Position numbers and translations under genes: made by a program. From Nocardiopsis listeri NBRC 13360 (GTDB taxonomy: Bacteria > Actinomycetota > Actinomycetes > Streptosporangiales > Streptosporangiaceae): a DNA stretch of 64,000 nucleotides. The first letter of the stretch is position 1. The number at the start of each line of letters is the position of its first letter. The notes under the pieces were generated by a model that ran no database searches, was not told the origin of the DNA, and saw nothing but the letters and a program-made list of their open reading frames with translations. The stretch spans positions 1-64,000 of the forward strand of contig NZ_BCSH01000042.1 of assembly GCF_001570765.1 (NCBI RefSeq), in the 5' to 3' direction. This document shows, piece after piece, positions 62,701 through 64,000 of the stretch.

Positions 62701-64000
62701 CGAGAAGTTCCCCTGGTTGGCAGCCTCGGAGAACCTGGCCAAACAGCACGGTTTTTTCCACTGGGAACTCCAGTTCTCACACCTTTATAAGAGTCGCGGT
62801 GGTTTCGATATTCAGGTTGGAAACCCACCGTGGGTGCGCCCTCGTTGGGATGAGGCTTCTGTTCTTGCTGAAATAGACCCCTGGTTTAAGTTGGCGGAGC
62901 AACCTTCTGTTAAAGCCAAAGAAGGCCGAAAAAAATATCTTCTTGAAGAGGGCGAAACGGAGCGCTACTATCTGGTTGAGCTTGCAGCTGTGGCCGGGCT
63001 AAGTGATTTTATGTCCAGCTGTGTGAGCTATCAACTCCTTGCGGGCACGCAGCCAGATCTCTATCGCGGATTTATGGTTCGAGCATGGGCCAATATCTCT
63101 CCATTTGGTATTGCGGGACTGATTCACCCGGATACGCATTTTGGTGGATCTAAGGAGGCTTCGCTTCGGGGTGCTGCGTATCAATCCCTTAGAATCCATG
63201 CTCATTTTCGCAATGAAGCGAAGATTTTTCCCGAAGTTCACAACAATGTTTCATTTTCTATCAATGTATATGGCGAGTCGGGTGATATTGATTTCTTGAA
63301 TAGTAGTTATCTTTACGGGGCAAGTGTTCTGGAGGGTTCCCTCAAGTATGGTGGATCTGGTCCGGTTCCCGGTGCTCGCTGGGGGGGTGGTTGGGACCTC
63401 AGGCCGCATGCTAAGAGGTTGATTCGGGTTAATTCAGGTGTCTTGAAAGAGTGGAGCGAAGTTTCGGGATCTGGGGAGGGCGAGTACTTAAAGGCCCCTT
63501 TGTTGTATCCGGTTACCAGCGATGAGGCGGGGGTGGTTTCTGCTATTGCCCGGTTCGCTTCAAGGCTAGGTTCTGATAATCCATCGGTGGTGCGTGGTTA
63601 CGATGAGGTTGGGGCTAAAAAGAGTGGAATTATTGAACGTGATTCGTTTGTTCCAAAATCCTTGGATGAAGTTGTTCTTCAGGGTCCACATATCTCACAG
63701 TTGAACCCGTTGAGTAAGTACCCTAAGAATCCTTGCCTTGGGCAAAACGACTGGCTTCCTTTTGATTTGATAAATATCGGAGATTCGGAGATTTCACGAG
63801 TTAACTACAGAATTTCTCCGGGTGGCCTTTCTGGTGATATGGATGAAATGCGTGGCGTGAATGGCGCTGGCAATTATCGACTCGCGTGGCGTGCAATGAT
63901 CCCATTTGACACTGAGAGAAGTCTTTTTTCTGCTCTAGTCCCTCCCGGCCCGTCCCACGTTCACGCCGTTCACTCTATGTGGCTTAAGAGTAATAAGCTT
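59747..64000 (+). CDS. Adenine-specific DNA methyltransferase resembling DrmMI, 3' end outside the window
   Basis: At least 1418 residues are in the window, with no stop. Motif I ICEPALGSGAFLNEAINQ lies at about 624-641 and motif IV GNPPWVRPR at about 1024-1032; the large distance between them is typical of DrmMI/type IIG-like enzymes. Before motif I is SASYYTPESLTRLTVQLTL. The 590-residue N-terminal part has no nuclease motif I can name. From about 62760 the DNA becomes much less GC-rich, so the region around and after motif IV, including the likely target-recognition domain, has foreign composition. DrmA, DrmB and DrmC may lie beyond the window. Confidence 0.87.
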   Translation, partial: MSYDSVINRGEYFSDHYLAEVLPKTLKKGVFKDWAEREAAEAQRVSTAKADEHATDAERRRRPVTSREKLRRLRARYFEDRPALAEHVERLRENPDSITEARLAEHTERLHGLHQAILTALGYEPKAEPHTAHFEHGDDTVGVRLALHHPTVAAIECGWAPDVDAAMDPNGAGWLLDPVLLGNTGRERIDQGTKLVSWLFARDDGLRYVLVLVGGVVVLADRAVWGEGRYLGVSLDAALSNNDTDELGTIAALLGAEALLPSEDGSGDALSELVDSSNQHAVGVSKELRQGLQSSVEIIANEVLDRLRQAGVSPHDVDTGTGRSFADELARQSLRYLYRILFLLYAEARPELGVVPAKDEAYLRGYSMARLGDLVVPDLQGEEARGSTHLYESLDLLFRMVNEGHNQRGHQLSDEEAAGLSEGEGLRFEPLKADLFDPARTGLIGTGLVHPDDDPDEPEMARLDTRLRNSALHRVLRKLMLSQGSKKGRGGFISYAQLGINQLGAVYEGLMSYTGRIAEETLYEAAKNGDPKDGSWLVPHSKVDDYPDGVWVHVKDENGKPTAERVVYRPGQFVYRLAGRDRETSASYYTPESLTRLTVQLTLRERLDQNDTVTPARELLEWTICEPALGSGAFLNEAINQVAAEYLKRAQDERGERLDPDKYAEELQKVKAYIALHRSYGVDLNETAVELAEVSLWLNVMYPGLQAPWFGLHLRRGNSLVGARRALYSPDAVKKGEWLKSAPKEVPFRDGEIEEGHIHHWLLPAQGWGSVAGEKEAKNLAPEETKKLGDWRKSMRKRPKATGKKSELKRLQGLSRRAEYLWGWVIRRLELSEQEISREIDVYGADWIEQPENPLSRDEVKARLERKGSPYWRLKTVMDAWCALWFWPVQKAGLLDGSDEVYGRLERSLEVSASGADSLFDTGQSSSKSLVDLDKWLDFAEAVLGSHDIPDDSLYEGQIHSLGELGDAEDMLPGFMGMTEPYRMGEKFPWLAASENLAKQHGFFHWELQFSHLYKSRGGFDIQVGNPPWVRPRWDEASVLAEIDPWFKLAEQPSVKAKEGRKKYLLEEGETERYYLVELAAVAGLSDFMSSCVSYQLLAGTQPDLYRGFMVRAWANISPFGIAGLIHPDTHFGGSKEASLRGAAYQSLRIHAHFRNEAKIFPEVHNNVSFSINVYGESGDIDFLNSSYLYGASVLEGSLKYGGSGPVPGARWGGGWDLRPHAKRLIRVNSGVLKEWSEVSGSGEGEYLKAPLLYPVTSDEAGVVSAIARFASRLGSDNPSVVRGYDEVGAKKSGIIERDSFVPKSLDEVVLQGPHISQLNPLSKYPKNPCLGQNDWLPFDLINIGDSEISRVNYRISPGGLSGDMDEMRGVNGAGNYRLAWRAMIPFDTERSLFSALVPPGPSHVHAVHSMWLKSNKL

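Noticed and set aside
1-64000. CRISPR arrays, tRNA or rRNA genes
   Set aside because: I saw no regularly spaced repeats of CRISPR type and no cloverleaf or rRNA-like sequence. The tandem repeats found have 15-bp and 66-bp units without spacers.

Overview
The window is high-GC actinobacterial DNA. Codon third positions are strongly G/C, GTG and TTG starts are common, and the regulatory families are typically actinomycete (XRE regulators with a DUF5753 tail, DUF397, DUF6879, RsbW-type ATPases). The gene content resembles Nocardiopsis or a close relative. That placement is an inference from protein flavour, not a search result.

Left part (1-13.9 kb) is mostly ordinary chromosome: the tail of an acyl-CoA dehydrogenase, a hotdog thioesterase-like protein, a TetR regulator, a MerR regulator coupled to an aldo/keto reductase, a large membrane-anchored acidic protein, a SEC-C protein, a DUF5685-like protein with a His/Gly and Cys-rich tail, an ankyrin protein, catalase, a PAS-GAF-PP2C phosphatase, a DUF421 membrane protein and a DUF2267 plus pterin-dehydratase-like fusion. 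Several genes have a -10-like TANNNT about 6-7 nt before the start codon, which suggests leaderless mRNAs.

From 14.3 to 22.8 kb the minus strand carries a complete four-gene type II Wadjet (JetABCD, SMC-like anti-plasmid) operon. It is divergent from a SNF2 helicase plus SWIM zinc-finger pair (22.9-26.8 kb). From 26.9 to 31.9 kb is a patchwork: a decayed copy of a small regulatory gene, a DHA2 MFS exporter, a 5'-truncated TPR gene, small unknown genes and a metallophosphoesterase that has a near-identical copy at 50.5-51.0 kb.

A second defence-like unit (31.9-38.7 kb, minus strand) pairs a PglX-like adenine methyltransferase with an Upf1-like SF1 helicase. An AbiEi/DUF559-type protein follows at 39.9 kb.

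From 41 to 50 kb lie two intact copies of an XRE / DUF6879 / small-protein cassette, and an abaA/whiJ-like cluster (DUF397, XRE-DUF5753, RsbW-like ATPase). Between the two cassettes sits the most unusual locus. A ThiF/MccB-like adenylating enzyme is translationally coupled to a HIT-family protein. Converging on it is a seven-codon reading frame with a strong Shine-Dalgarno that encodes MNDDGNN. Upstream of that frame on the same strand lie a PIMT-like methyltransferase and a 40-residue zinc-ribbon protein. MccA of microcin C is also a heptapeptide ending in Asn, and HIT proteins are known microcin C hydrolases, so this may be an undescribed peptide-nucleotide (microcin C-like) or aspartimide-type RiPP locus.

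The right end (52-64 kb) holds a WXG-like polymorphic toxin with an HExxH metalloprotease tip and a 48-codon overlapping partner, an IS3-type transposase remnant, a Ser/Thr kinase, and a SNF2-helicase / adenine-methyltransferase pair resembling class 1 DISARM DrmD/DrmMI. The methyltransferase runs off the window, and its 3' part is much less GC-rich than the rest.
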